From assembly GCA_009720755.1 (NCBI GenBank), contig WNKV01000013.1:62001-126000 (forward strand): a DNA stretch of 64,000 nt, read 5' to 3'. This DNA comes from Rhodoplanes serenus. GTDB lineage: Bacteria > Pseudomonadota > Alphaproteobacteria > Rhizobiales > Xanthobacteraceae. This document shows, one piece after another, positions 8,634-16,085 of this stretch. The notes under the pieces are model-generated. The model had not been told where the DNA came from. It worked only from the letters and a program-made list of their open reading frames with translations, and searched no databases. The position numbers and the translations under genes are program-made. The number at the start of each line of letters is the position of its first letter. Position 1 is the first letter of the stretch.

Positions 8634-9737
8634 ATGACCGCTTCCTTGCTCGATTCCCTATCCCTCGGACCGCTGTCGCTGCCGAACCGCATCGTCATGG
8701 CGCCGATGACGCGGGCGCGCAGCACGCAGCCCGGCGACGTGCCGAACGCCCTGATGGCCGAGTACTACGCCCAGCGCGCGGGGGCCGGCCTGATCGTCAG
8801 CGAGGCGACCCAGATCTCGCGGCAGGGGCAGGGCTACTCGTTCACGCCCGGCATCTACACGCAGGATCAGATCGCCGGCTGGCGCCGAGTGACCGACGCG
8901 GTGCACGCCGCCGGCGGCCGCATGGTGTTGCAGCTCTGGCATGTCGGCCGGATGAGCCATCCGAGCTTTCACGCCGACGGCCGGCCGGTGGCGCCGTCGG
9001 CGCTGGCGCCCGATGCCAGCGTCTGGATCGTCGATCCGGCGACCGGGCAGGGCGGCATGGTGGCGTGCCCGGTGCCGCGCGCCCTCGATCTCGGCGAGAT
9101 CCCGGGCATCGTCGACGATTACCGCGGCGCCGCCGCCAACGCCATGGCGGCCGGCTTCGACGGGGTGGAGATCCACGGCGCTAACGGCTACCTGATCGAC
9201 CAGTTCCTGCGTGACACGTCCAACCGGCGGACCGATCGCTACGGCGGCTCGCGGGAGAACCGCATCCGCTTCGCCGTCGAGGTCGCCGAAGCCGTCGCGG
9301 GAGAGATCGGTGCCGATCGCACCGGCATCCGCCTGTCGCCCTACATCACCCAGCGCAACATGGCGGACGACGGCATCGTCGACACCATCTTGATGGCGGC
9401 GCGCGCCTTCGATCGTATCGGGCTCGCCTACATCCATCTCGCCGAGGCCGACTGGGACGACGCGCCGGAGGTGCCGGTCCGCTTCCGGCACGACCTGCGG
9501 GCCGCCTATTCGGGCCGCATCGTGGTGGCCGGCAAATACACGCGGGCACGCGGCGAGGCGATCCTGTCCGCGGGCCTCGCGGATCTGGTGGCGTTCGGGC
9601 GTCCGTTCATCGCCAATCCGGATTTGCCGCGCCGCTTCGCCGAGGGACTGCCGCTGTCGGCGTTCGAGGGCGCGACGCTGTTCGGCGGCGATGCCCATGG
9701 CTACACGAGCTATCCGGCCTGGCCGGCCGCCGCGTGA
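8634..9737 (+). CDS. Old yellow enzyme family alkene reductase (NemA/OPR-like)
   Basis: A 367-residue FMN-dependent TIM-barrel ene-reductase that uses NAD(P)H to reduce activated C=C bonds or nitro compounds. It shows LPNRIVMAPMTRARS at residues 17-31, the HVGRMSHPSF segment with substrate-binding residues, DGVEIHGANGYLIDQFL with the His/Asn pair that binds substrate, and RPFIANPDLPRR near the C-terminus for FMN. The start at 8634 has GGAG upstream; the frame's long extension towards 7917 is the antisense shadow of the LysR gene. The MDR oxidoreductase 29 bases downstream is probably co-transcribed. Induction by electrophiles through the LysR protein is plausible but not shown. Confidence 0.95.
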   Translation: MTASLLDSLSLGPLSLPNRIVMAPMTRARSTQPGDVPNALMAEYYAQRAGAGLIVSEATQISRQGQGYSFTPGIYTQDQIAGWRRVTDAVHAAGGRMVLQLWHVGRMSHPSFHADGRPVAPSALAPDASVWIVDPATGQGGMVACPVPRALDLGEIPGIVDDYRGAAANAMAAGFDGVEIHGANGYLIDQFLRDTSNRRTDRYGGSRENRIRFAVEVAEAVAGEIGADRTGIRLSPYITQRNMADDGIVDTILMAARAFDRIGLAYIHLAEADWDDAPEVPVRFRHDLRAAYSGRIVVAGKYTRARGEAILSAGLADLVAFGRPFIANPDLPRRFAEGLPLSAFEGATLFGGDAHGYTSYPAWPAAA

Positions 9738-9766
9738 TCTGAAGCACCCTCCAGAGGAGCCCGACC

Positions 9767-10777
9767 ATGAAAGCCGTCGCACTGACCCGCTATCTGCCCA
9801 TCGACGATCCCGAGGCGTTCCGCGACGTCGACCTGCCGAAGCCGGAGCCGCAGGGCCACGACATCCTGGTCGCCGTGAAGGCCGTCTCGGTCAATCCGGT
9901 CGACACCAAGGTCCGCGCCCCGAAGGACAAGGTGGAGCCGACGCCCCGGGTGCTCGGCTGGGACGCCAGCGGCGTCGTCGCGGCGGTGGGGCCGCAGGTC
10001 ACCCTGTTCCGTCCGGGAGACGCGGTTTTCTATGCGGGCGACATCACCCGGTCCGGCAGCAATCAGGAATTCCAGCTCGTCGACGAGCGGATCGTCGGCC
10101 GCAAGCCGAAGACCCTGACGCACGCCGAGGCGGCGTCGCTGCCGCTCACCGCCATCACGGCTTGGGAAGCGTTCTTCCATCGCCTGCGCATCGACCGCCA
10201 CGGCGCCCATGCGGGGCAATCGATCCTGATCATCGGCGGCGCCGGCGGCGTCGGGTCGATCGGCATTCAGCTCGCCAAGCGGGCCGGCCTCGTGGTCATC
10301 GCCACCGCGTCGCGGCCCGAGACCATCGCCTGGGTGAAGGATCTCGGCGCCGATCACGTCGTCGATCATCGTCGGCCGATGGTCGATCAGGTGCGCGGGC
10401 TCGGCTTCTCGTTCGTCGATCATGTGGCGATCTTCAACGACATGCGGCACTGGAACGACGCCGTCGAGCTGATCCGGCCGCAGGGTGGCATCGTCACCAT
10501 CGACGACACCGACAAGCCGATGCCGATGGCCGGCATGAAGAGCAAGGCGGCGAGCCTCCACTGGGAGTTCATGTTCGCACGGCCGATGCACCGGACGCCC
10601 GACATGATCGAGCAGCATCGGCTTCTCGACGCGGTGGCCGACGAGATCGACGCCGGGCACCTGCGGGCGACCGTGACCAAGATTCTGTCGCCGATCGACG
10701 CCGCAAACATCCGGGAGGCGCACCGGCTGATCGAGAGCGGCCGCACCATCGGCAAGATCGTGGTCGAGGGATTCTGA
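9767..10777 (+). CDS. Zinc-independent MDR oxidoreductase (quinone-reductase/zinc-type alcohol dehydrogenase-like family)
   Basis: A 336-residue medium-chain reductase. The N-terminal GroES-like part has the VNPVDTKVR motif, and the nucleotide-binding part has GGAGGVGSIGIQLAKR near residue 160. The cysteine ligands of structural and catalytic zinc are absent, fitting an NADPH-dependent quinone or enone reductase rather than a true alcohol dehydrogenase. A GAGGAG-type ribosome site precedes the ATG. It lies directly behind the old yellow enzyme; both would handle reactive carbonyl or enone compounds under the same LysR control. Confidence 0.93.
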   Translation: MKAVALTRYLPIDDPEAFRDVDLPKPEPQGHDILVAVKAVSVNPVDTKVRAPKDKVEPTPRVLGWDASGVVAAVGPQVTLFRPGDAVFYAGDITRSGSNQEFQLVDERIVGRKPKTLTHAEAASLPLTAITAWEAFFHRLRIDRHGAHAGQSILIIGGAGGVGSIGIQLAKRAGLVVIATASRPETIAWVKDLGADHVVDHRRPMVDQVRGLGFSFVDHVAIFNDMRHWNDAVELIRPQGGIVTIDDTDKPMPMAGMKSKAASLHWEFMFARPMHRTPDMIEQHRLLDAVADEIDAGHLRATVTKILSPIDAANIREAHRLIESGRTIGKIVVEGF

Positions 10778-10789
10778 TCGCACGCGGCG

Positions 10790-11350
10790 CTAGTCCGGCG
10801 GGCGTGCCGTCACCACGACGAGCGGCACGCCGGTGTCGTCCGGGCTGTCGAGCCGGTCGATAACGAAGCCGGCGGCGGCCAGCTCGCGGCGGAGCCCGTC
10901 GACGATGCGCGGACGCCCCGTGTGGCTCGGCGCCTGGTGAATCAGGTGGAGGCGGCCGCCGCGCGACAGCGCCGCCGCCAGCACCGCCAGCTCGGCGCTG
11001 CCGTCCAGCCAGAACAGGTTGACGTCGATGGCGAACGCCTTGGTGAAGGCGCCGGGCGGCAGCCGCGCGTCGCGAAGCGACACCTCCAGGAACGCCACGG
11101 TGCCGGCGGCGACGTGCGCGGCGTTGCGGTCGCGCGCCGCCGCGATGGCGACGGCGGAGCGATCGATCGCCGTGAGGTGGCCGCTGGTCAGGCGGGGGGC
11201 GATCGCGGCCACGGCGACGCCGCGGCCGCAGCCGATCTCCAGCACGCGATCGTGGGGCGCCAGATCGAGGACTGCGAGCGCGGCCGCGATGCGAGCCGGC
11301 ACCGGTGGCTCCGCGCGCTCAGCGCTGCGGCCCCGCGGGCGCGGAACCAT
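10790..11350 (-). CDS. Class I SAM-dependent methyltransferase
   Basis: A 186-residue methyltransferase with motif I as VLEIGCGRGVAVAAIAP (about residues 33-49), an acidic strand end TAIDRSAVAI, and a post-I segment FAIDVNLFW. The start codon overlaps the stop of the upstream DUF72 gene (TGATG on the minus strand, ATG at 11350), indicating translational coupling. The open frame continues far upstream only as a shadow of DUF72. The substrate cannot be told. Lack of a strong ribosome site of its own fits the coupled start. Confidence 0.85.
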   Translation of the reverse strand: MVPRPRGRSAERAEPPVPARIAAALAVLDLAPHDRVLEIGCGRGVAVAAIAPRLTSGHLTAIDRSAVAIAAARDRNAAHVAAGTVAFLEVSLRDARLPPGAFTKAFAIDVNLFWLDGSAELAVLAAALSRGGRLHLIHQAPSHTGRPRIVDGLRRELAAAGFVIDRLDSPDDTGVPLVVVTARPPD

Positions 11351-12201
11351 CAGGCTCGCTCTGGGCGCTGCACGGCCGGTGTCAGACGCTCGATCAGAGC
11401 CCGTGCGGCGAGCGGGTTCGTGGCCTTGAAGCCGCTGATCACGTAGGCGAACACGTCGCGCGGGACGGGTCGTGGTGGCGTCGTGTCGAGCGGCGTCAGC
11501 TCGGTCACCGGCGCGCCGGCCGCGAGGGTCCGCAGGCGCACGGCCCAGTCGTCGAGCGCCGCCGCCGGATAGCCGAGCGGCTCGTGCTCCTGCGTGCCCA
11601 TCAGGCGCACATAGACGAACGGAGCGGTCGGGTCGGCGATCTGAGGATAGTCGGAATCCGCAGCGAGCACGATCGCGACCTCGTGCCGACGCGCCAGGGC
11701 GATGAAGCTCGGATCGCGAAAGCTCTCGTGCCGCACCTCGATGGCATGGCGCAGCGGGCGGCCCTGGTGCTGCTTCGGCAGCAGCGCCAGGAACGCCTCG
11801 ATCTCGGTGTGGTCGAACCGCTTGGTCGGCGCGAGCTGCCAGTTGATCGGCCCGAGCTTGTCGCCGAGCGTGACGACGCCGTCGATGAAGCGGGCAATCG
11901 ACTCGCCGGCATCGGCGAGCGAGCGGCGATGCGTGGAAAAGCGCGGTGCCTTGACGGCGAACACGAAGCCGTCCGGCGTCTCGTCGCGCCACTTCGCGAA
12001 GGTCTCGGGCTTCTGGGAGCCGTAGAACGTGCTGTTGATCTCGATGGTGCCGAGGCGGCTCGCCGCATGGGCGAGTTCACGGGTTTTCGGCAGCCCTTTC
12101 GGATAGAAGGTCTGCCGCCACGGCTCGTAGATCCAGCCGCCGATGCCGATCCGGATGGTCCCTCGCTCGCCGCCCACGCCGCCGCTCCCGCTCTCGTCCA
12201 T
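11350..12201 (-). CDS. DUF72 domain-containing protein
   Basis: A 283-residue member of the DUF72 (YecE-like) family, a TIM-barrel-like group of unknown biochemical role. Family marks are IGIGGWIYEPWRQTFYPKGLP at the N-terminus, EINSTFYGSQKPETFAKW, FVFAVKAPRFSTHRR, LGPINWQLAPTKRFD and AIEVRHESF. Length is typical. Its stop codon overlaps the methyltransferase start, so the pair is translated together. It diverges from the ArsC-like gene. Cellular role unknown. Confidence 0.92.
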   Translation of the reverse strand: MDESGSGGVGGERGTIRIGIGGWIYEPWRQTFYPKGLPKTRELAHAASRLGTIEINSTFYGSQKPETFAKWRDETPDGFVFAVKAPRFSTHRRSLADAGESIARFIDGVVTLGDKLGPINWQLAPTKRFDHTEIEAFLALLPKQHQGRPLRHAIEVRHESFRDPSFIALARRHEVAIVLAADSDYPQIADPTAPFVYVRLMGTQEHEPLGYPAAALDDWAVRLRTLAAGAPVTELTPLDTTPPRPVPRDVFAYVISGFKATNPLAARALIERLTPAVQRPERA

Positions 12202-12359
12202 CCGATTTGTCCGGACCGTCCATGCTAGAGCAGCACGGCCGCGGCATGGTGGCAGCCCGGTAGGCGGAGCGGCCGGCTCATATGGAGGGGCGCCTGTCGA
12301 GACCGCGGGAATCGACTATCGTGCGCGCGACCGTCGATCTCTGGGCGAGGCTTCCGACC

Positions 12360-12707
12360 GTGACCGTGACCCTCTACGGCATCAAGGCGTGCGACACGAT
12401 GAAGAAGGCGCGCGCCTGGCTGGACCAGCACGGCGTCGCCTACGAGTTCCACGACTACAAGGTCCGGGGCATCGACGCGGCGCGGCTGCGCGCCTGGGCT
12501 GCCGTGGTCGGCTGGGAGACACTGCTCAATCGCGCCGGCACCACCTTCCGCAAGCTCGCCGATGCCGACAAGGCGAACCTCGATGAAGACCGGGCAATCG
12601 CCCTGATGGCGGCGCAGCCGTCGATGATCAAGCGGCCGGTACTCGACATCGGCGGCACCCTGCTGGTCGGCTTCTCGCCGCAGAGTTACGCGGCGGCACT
12701 GCGCTGA
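12360..12707 (+). CDS. ArsC family reductase (Spx/YffB-like)
   Basis: A 115-residue thioredoxin-fold protein of the ArsC/Spx/YffB class. VTLYGIKACDTMKKARAWL holds a single Cys at residue 11, then GVAYEFHDYKVRGID, and SMIKRPVLDIGG near residue 84, where the cis-Pro loop lies. The GTG at 12360 is chosen because it gives the family's usual length and has GGCGAGG upstream. An in-frame ATG at 12282 would add 26 basic residues with no family counterpart. Such YffB-like proteins are usually glutathione-dependent oxidoreductases of unclear substrate, not dedicated arsenate reductases, and no ars genes are nearby. Confidence 0.85.
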   Translation: MTVTLYGIKACDTMKKARAWLDQHGVAYEFHDYKVRGIDAARLRAWAAVVGWETLLNRAGTTFRKLADADKANLDEDRAIALMAAQPSMIKRPVLDIGGTLLVGFSPQSYAAALR

Positions 12708-12868
12708 TGTGAGGGGACGCGGGCGAGCGTGCCGCGGCACTCGCGCAACCGTTCACGCGCTTGCGATCCTTGCCGCCGCTGCGCCGCGAAATGGTCACGC
12801 CGATTTCGTCTCGCGTTCGCATCCGCCGTGTATTCGCAAGGTCGCCCCCGCAAGAGGAGGACCGTGCG

Positions 12869-13081
12869 ATGGGAAAGCTCATGTTCCGATGCCCAACCAC
12901 CGGGCGGAGTGTCTCGACCGGAATCCCGGTGAGTCGTGAGGCGTTCGCCGCGATGCCGGTGTTCTTCAGCCGCACCTTTTGCCCGCACTGTCGCGACACG
13001 CACGAGTGGTTCGCGCGGCAGGCATGGGTGGGCGAGCACACGGACGTCGAGGCCGGAGCGGCGAGCCGCCATGTCGCCTGA
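12869..13081 (+). CDS. Small putative zinc-binding protein
   Basis: A 70-residue protein starting MGKLMFRCPTTGRSVSTGI, with AGAGGAGG eight bases upstream. Cys8, Cys38 and Cys41 plus His45 (CPHCRDTHEW) make a likely zinc knuckle. Proteins of this shape (F-x-CPxTG-x4-TGI ... CPxC-x3-HxW) are common unannotated small genes in Hyphomicrobiales. I know of no assigned role. It follows the ArsC-like gene by 160 bases in the same direction. Confidence 0.75.
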   Translation: MGKLMFRCPTTGRSVSTGIPVSREAFAAMPVFFSRTFCPHCRDTHEWFARQAWVGEHTDVEAGAASRHVA

Positions 13082-13491
13082 TCGGTGGTGTGAACGTGCC
13101 GGGTGGCGGCGCATGCGACCTTCGACGCACGACCTCGCCGACGCGGGCCTCTCCATAGGCGTGCAGATTTCCTGTCGGAAGACGAATCTTCGGACGAGGT
13201 CCGCATTTGTCCCTGCGGAAAACCGCGGCTGCGTTCAACGCCGCACGGGAGTACCTTGACCGTCGACCCGCCGCCCGAACCGATCCGAGCCGCCTGGCGA
13301 CAGCCGACAGTGGTTATGGGCCAGCTCCGGACGGCGGGGACCCCACAGCATGGTGATGCGATCATCGTCCCGGCGGCTTTCGCCGGGATCGCGGCTTCAC
13401 CACTCCGCGGACCGATGGCGAGACGACGACCCGGAAGCAGGATCAGCCGTCGCGGATCGCAATTGCGATCGGGACCCGCCCGGCCACCACC
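13082..13491. other. Intergenic region with one stem-loop
   Basis: A 410-base stretch between convergent small genes without a credible reading frame. It holds a perfect 8-bp stem (TCCCGGCG 13368-13375, 5-nt loop, CGCCGGGA 13381-13388) downstream of the GNAT gene. The stem has no T-run, so it may be a weak terminator or a dispersed palindrome. Nothing else was recognised. Confidence 0.6.
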
Positions 13492-13836
13492 TCACACCAC
13501 CAGATCCTGATATTCGGAATGGGCGTCGATGAACCCGGCCACGTAGGGGCACACGGGTCGGACGCGGAGGCCACGCGATCGGGTCGCATCGAGGGCGCCG
13601 CGCACCAGTCGTGAGGCGACGCCGCCGCCCCGTAAGGTTTCCGGCACCTCGGTATGCGTGAAGACCAGCGTATCGCCCTCGCGGCGATAGGTCGCGATGG
13701 CGACCGCGTCGCGGATTGCCAGCTCGAAGCGGGAGCGGGCGGGATTGTCACGAACCTGCTCGGATGTGCGATGGTCTGTGTCGCGGTCGGGTTCGGTGTC
13801 GCGCATCGTGCGGTGGGCGGTGTCGTTGGTCATCAT
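13492..13836 (-). CDS. GNAT family N-acetyltransferase (short COG2388/YjdJ-like type)
   Basis: A 114-residue minimal GNAT protein. After a charged Asp/Arg/Thr-rich leader of about 33 residues comes the compact family core: RFELAIRDAVAIATYRREGDTLVFTHTEVP, then the acetyl-CoA-binding loop LRGGGVASRLVRGAL near residue 70, and VCPYVAGFIDAHSEY at the end. Two adjacent ATG codons (13836 and 13833) follow an AGGAGA site; either could start translation. The target is unknown. The 61-residue membrane peptide lies 10 bases upstream on the same strand, so they are likely co-transcribed. Confidence 0.87.
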   Translation of the reverse strand: MMTNDTAHRTMRDTEPDRDTDHRTSEQVRDNPARSRFELAIRDAVAIATYRREGDTLVFTHTEVPETLRGGGVASRLVRGALDATRSRGLRVRPVCPYVAGFIDAHSEYQDLVV

Positions 13837-13846
13837 GTTCTCCTGA

Positions 13847-14032
13847 TCATCCGAGAAGCTTCAGCAGCAGGACCAGCAGCACGATCCCCACCAGGCCGCC
13901 GATGAAGATGGCGCGGCGTCCGCGCGTGCGCAGCACGATCTGGCCGCCCCGGGCCTTCTCGGCCGGGTAGGGCGGCGGCGTCTCGTCTTTCGGGGGCGGA
14001 GCGGGCTGGGCGGGGCCTTCGCGAACCGGCAT
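13847..14032 (-). CDS. Small single-pass membrane protein
   Basis: A 61-residue protein beginning MPVREGPAQPAPPPKDE, with an AGGAGG site seven bases upstream of the ATG. The first 40 residues are polar and proline-rich. The last 20 (AIFIGGLVGIVLLVLLLKLL) are one hydrophobic helix preceded by arginines, so it is probably a tail-anchored inner-membrane peptide with a cytoplasmic N-terminus. It lies 10 bases ahead of the GNAT gene. Function unknown. It is easily missed because a longer frame runs through it. Confidence 0.7.
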   Translation of the reverse strand: MPVREGPAQPAPPPKDETPPPYPAEKARGGQIVLRTRGRRAIFIGGLVGIVLLVLLLKLLG

Positions 14033-14101
14033 CGAGCATCCTCCTGCGAAGGCAACGCCACAGTCGCGGGAGGTTCCATTCGGCCGGCGCGGGGCCAGAA
14101 G

Positions 14102-14200
14102 ATTTTCCGGCGAAGTGGAGGCCGGTTCGCCGTCGAAAATGCGACCATGCGAGAACTTCTGGAGCGGAGCCCGATCGCGTTGGATCGGGTTCCGCTCTAG
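14102..14200 (+). repeat. Dispersed two-hairpin element, copy 2 (most complete)
   Basis: Two hairpins stand in tandem. ATTTTCCGGCGAA pairs with TTCGCCGTCGAAAAT (14102-14140). GGAGCGGAGCCCGATC pairs with GATCGGGTTCCGCTCT (about 14161-14198). The element ends in CTAG, whose minus-strand TAG (14199-14197) is the stop codon of the channel gene. It lies between two minus-strand genes. Confidence 0.9.
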
Positions 14201-15006
14201 CGGAGACCTTCGTCCGGAATGTCGAGCAGGAGCCCGCACGCCTTGCAGTGCACGGCATCGGGATCGTGCCGCAGGAGGCCGCAGCGCGGGCAGTGGAACC
14301 GCACCTTGGTGGGCTGGAGCAGGGTGCGCACGAGATTGAGAAACAGCGTCACCCCGAGGATCATGATCACCACCGAGATCAGCCGGCCCGAGGTGCCGGG
14401 CAGGGTGATGTCGCCGAAGCCCGTGGTGGTCAGCGCCGTCACGGTGAAATAGAGCGCGTCGGCGTAGTTGGCGATCGCCGGATTGGTGGCGCGTTGAGTC
14501 TCGTAGACGATGCCGGTCATCACGAAGATGAAGACCGAGAGATGGACCACCGCCAGCACCACCTCCTCGCGACGGCGGAACCACGCGCTGTCGGCGCGCA
14601 GACGCGCGAGAAGCTGATAGGTGTGCAGCAGCCGCACGGTGCGCAGCACCCGCAGGAAGCCGGCTGCCTCGCCGACCAGCGGAGCCAGGAACGACACGAT
14701 GGCGGCGAGATCGGCCCAGGTGGCGGGATGCATCAGCTCGCGCAGACGGCGGCGGGCGATGATGAGCCTCACGACAAAGTCGGTGGCGATGATCAGGCCG
14801 AACAGCACGTCGAGTTGCTCGATGCGGTCGGTGCGCGGCAGGAACGAGGTCACCACGATGAACACCAGCGTGAGCAGATCGAAGGCGAGCAGCCCGTAGC
14901 GGAAACGGTGCGCCTCCGGCGTGTCGGACTCGTAGTAGTGCCGCAGCGTCGCGATGAGGCGCCACGATGGTGTGCGAGGGCGGGCGGTCGGCGGGGGGCT
15001 CGTCAC
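14197..15006 (-). CDS. Voltage-gated-type potassium channel with C-terminal zinc ribbon
   Basis: A 269-residue six-helix ion channel. Membrane helices lie near 37-54, 65-85, 98-116, a short S4-like stretch with spaced arginines (RVLRTVRLLHTYQLLARLR, about 119-137), then 149-167 and 208-228. The selectivity filter TTGFGD is at 194-199. After the pore, CPRC (239-242) and CKAC (254-257) form a four-Cys zinc-ribbon-like tail instead of the usual RCK domain. The start is GTG at 15006 with GAGGAG seven bases upstream. The stop codon is supplied by the neighbouring repeat element. Gating by voltage is inferred from S4. Confidence 0.88.
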   Translation of the reverse strand: MTSPPPTARPRTPSWRLIATLRHYYESDTPEAHRFRYGLLAFDLLTLVFIVVTSFLPRTDRIEQLDVLFGLIIATDFVVRLIIARRRLRELMHPATWADLAAIVSFLAPLVGEAAGFLRVLRTVRLLHTYQLLARLRADSAWFRRREEVVLAVVHLSVFIFVMTGIVYETQRATNPAIANYADALYFTVTALTTTGFGDITLPGTSGRLISVVIMILGVTLFLNLVRTLLQPTKVRFHCPRCGLLRHDPDAVHCKACGLLLDIPDEGLR

Positions 15007-15126
15007 GGATATCTCCTCGCCGGATGGTAGCAGGCGGGGCAGGGGGAGCGAAGCGCAGCGTGTGCTGAACCTCGCGGCCGACCGGAACGACAAATCCCCT
15101 ATGGTTGGTTCCAGCATGGAGACCGC

Positions 15127-15789
15127 ATGGCGTTCGGATTCGTCTCGATCCCGCTCGACGAGGCCCGCGCCGGCCTCGACCTCGACGCGCATTTCGCTGA
15201 TCGCACCACGCTCGACGACATCGTCGTCGCGGCGCCGCGGCCATCCTTGCTGGTCGTGCGCTACAGCGGCAATCACGCGGTCTCGGCGGGTGATCTCGAC
15301 ATGGACGGGCTGGTGACCGCGAGCGTCGCCGGAGTCGTGGTCGACGGTGATTTGGAACTGTTCGGCGCCATCCTGAACCGGCGGGCGGAGGCGCAGCCGG
15401 CGTTCCTGTGGGTGCGCGGCAGCCTGCATTGCCGCGCTCTGGTGCTGCGGCGCATGGACGTGGTGGTCGATCGAAACCTCACGGCGGGCCTGGTGGTGGC
15501 GAACGGCGAGGACTGTCATCTCGCCATCGGCGGCGACGTCCACGCCGATCGGATGATCGTCGACGACGGCGCCGTGGCCAGCGTGGGCGGGCGGGTCGCC
15601 GCCAAGGGCTGGAACGGCTCGGCCGCCGCCCGCGTCGCGTTGCGGCGCAGCCGCTGGGCCGACGAGGTGCGGCCGGAGCTGCGCAAGGCGTTCCTCGGTC
15701 CGGACGGCGCGCTCGCCTGCACGGGCGGCAGCCTCGAGCTGGTCCAGGCGCTGCTCGACGGCCGCGACATCCTGCGGCCGGAACCATGA
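15127..15789 (+). CDS. Hypothetical protein, possible beta-helix (bactofilin-like)
   Basis: A 220-residue protein with GGAG upstream of the ATG. Short hydrophobic strands with Gly-Asp turns recur (VVVDGDLELFG, FLWVRGSLHC, VVVDRNLTAGLVVAN, HLAIGGDVHADRMIVDDGAV), which suggests a right-handed beta-helix like that of bactofilins. I cannot place it in a named family. No signal peptide or membrane helix is visible, so it is probably cytoplasmic. It diverges from the potassium channel across 120 bases and stands alone. Confidence 0.8.
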   Translation: MAFGFVSIPLDEARAGLDLDAHFADRTTLDDIVVAAPRPSLLVVRYSGNHAVSAGDLDMDGLVTASVAGVVVDGDLELFGAILNRRAEAQPAFLWVRGSLHCRALVLRRMDVVVDRNLTAGLVVANGEDCHLAIGGDVHADRMIVDDGAVASVGGRVAAKGWNGSAAARVALRRSRWADEVRPELRKAFLGPDGALACTGGSLELVQALLDGRDILRPEP

Positions 15790-15964
15790 GGGCGTTCGGG
15801 CCGGCGATGGTCGCGCCGGCTGCCCCCGGCGGCCCGTCGCCGAACACTCGCCCGCACGGCGCCGCCATGGCGGCGCAGGCGCGACACAATCGCGGCGCAG
15901 GGTCGGCCGCATCGATGATCAGGATCGGGCGGGATGGGACTCCGATGTCCCGGCGTTCGCTCCC

Positions 15965-16063
15965 GGAGCGGGGTCTGCTCCAACGAGATCCGACTCCGCT
16001 CTAGAAGTCCTTATTCCATCGCATTTTCGACGGCGAACCGGACTCCACTTCGCCGGAAAATGC
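15965..16063 (-). repeat. Dispersed two-hairpin element, copy 3 (inverted)
   Basis: The minus strand reads GCATTTTCCGGCGAAGTGGA..CCGGTTCGCCGTCGAAAATGCGA..CTTCTAGAGCGGA, matching copies 1 and 2 in order. The second hairpin is degenerate. It lies just upstream of the subtilase gene, within its promoter region. Confidence 0.88.
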
Positions 16064-16085
16064 TCCAGGGTGCGGGCGGGACGCG

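Noticed and set aside
10790-11992. 400-residue fusion of a DUF72 fragment with a methyltransferase
   Set aside because: The N-terminal half is the out-of-frame shadow of DUF72; the TGATG overlap shows two separate coupled genes.
12360-12707. Arsenate reductase as part of arsenic resistance
   Set aside because: The sequence is of the YffB/Spx-like branch and no arsB, arsR or acr3 gene is near.
14197-15912. 571-residue long form of the channel
   Set aside because: The first 300 residues are antisense to the beta-helix-like gene; the GTG at 15006 with GAGGAG fits the channel's real length.
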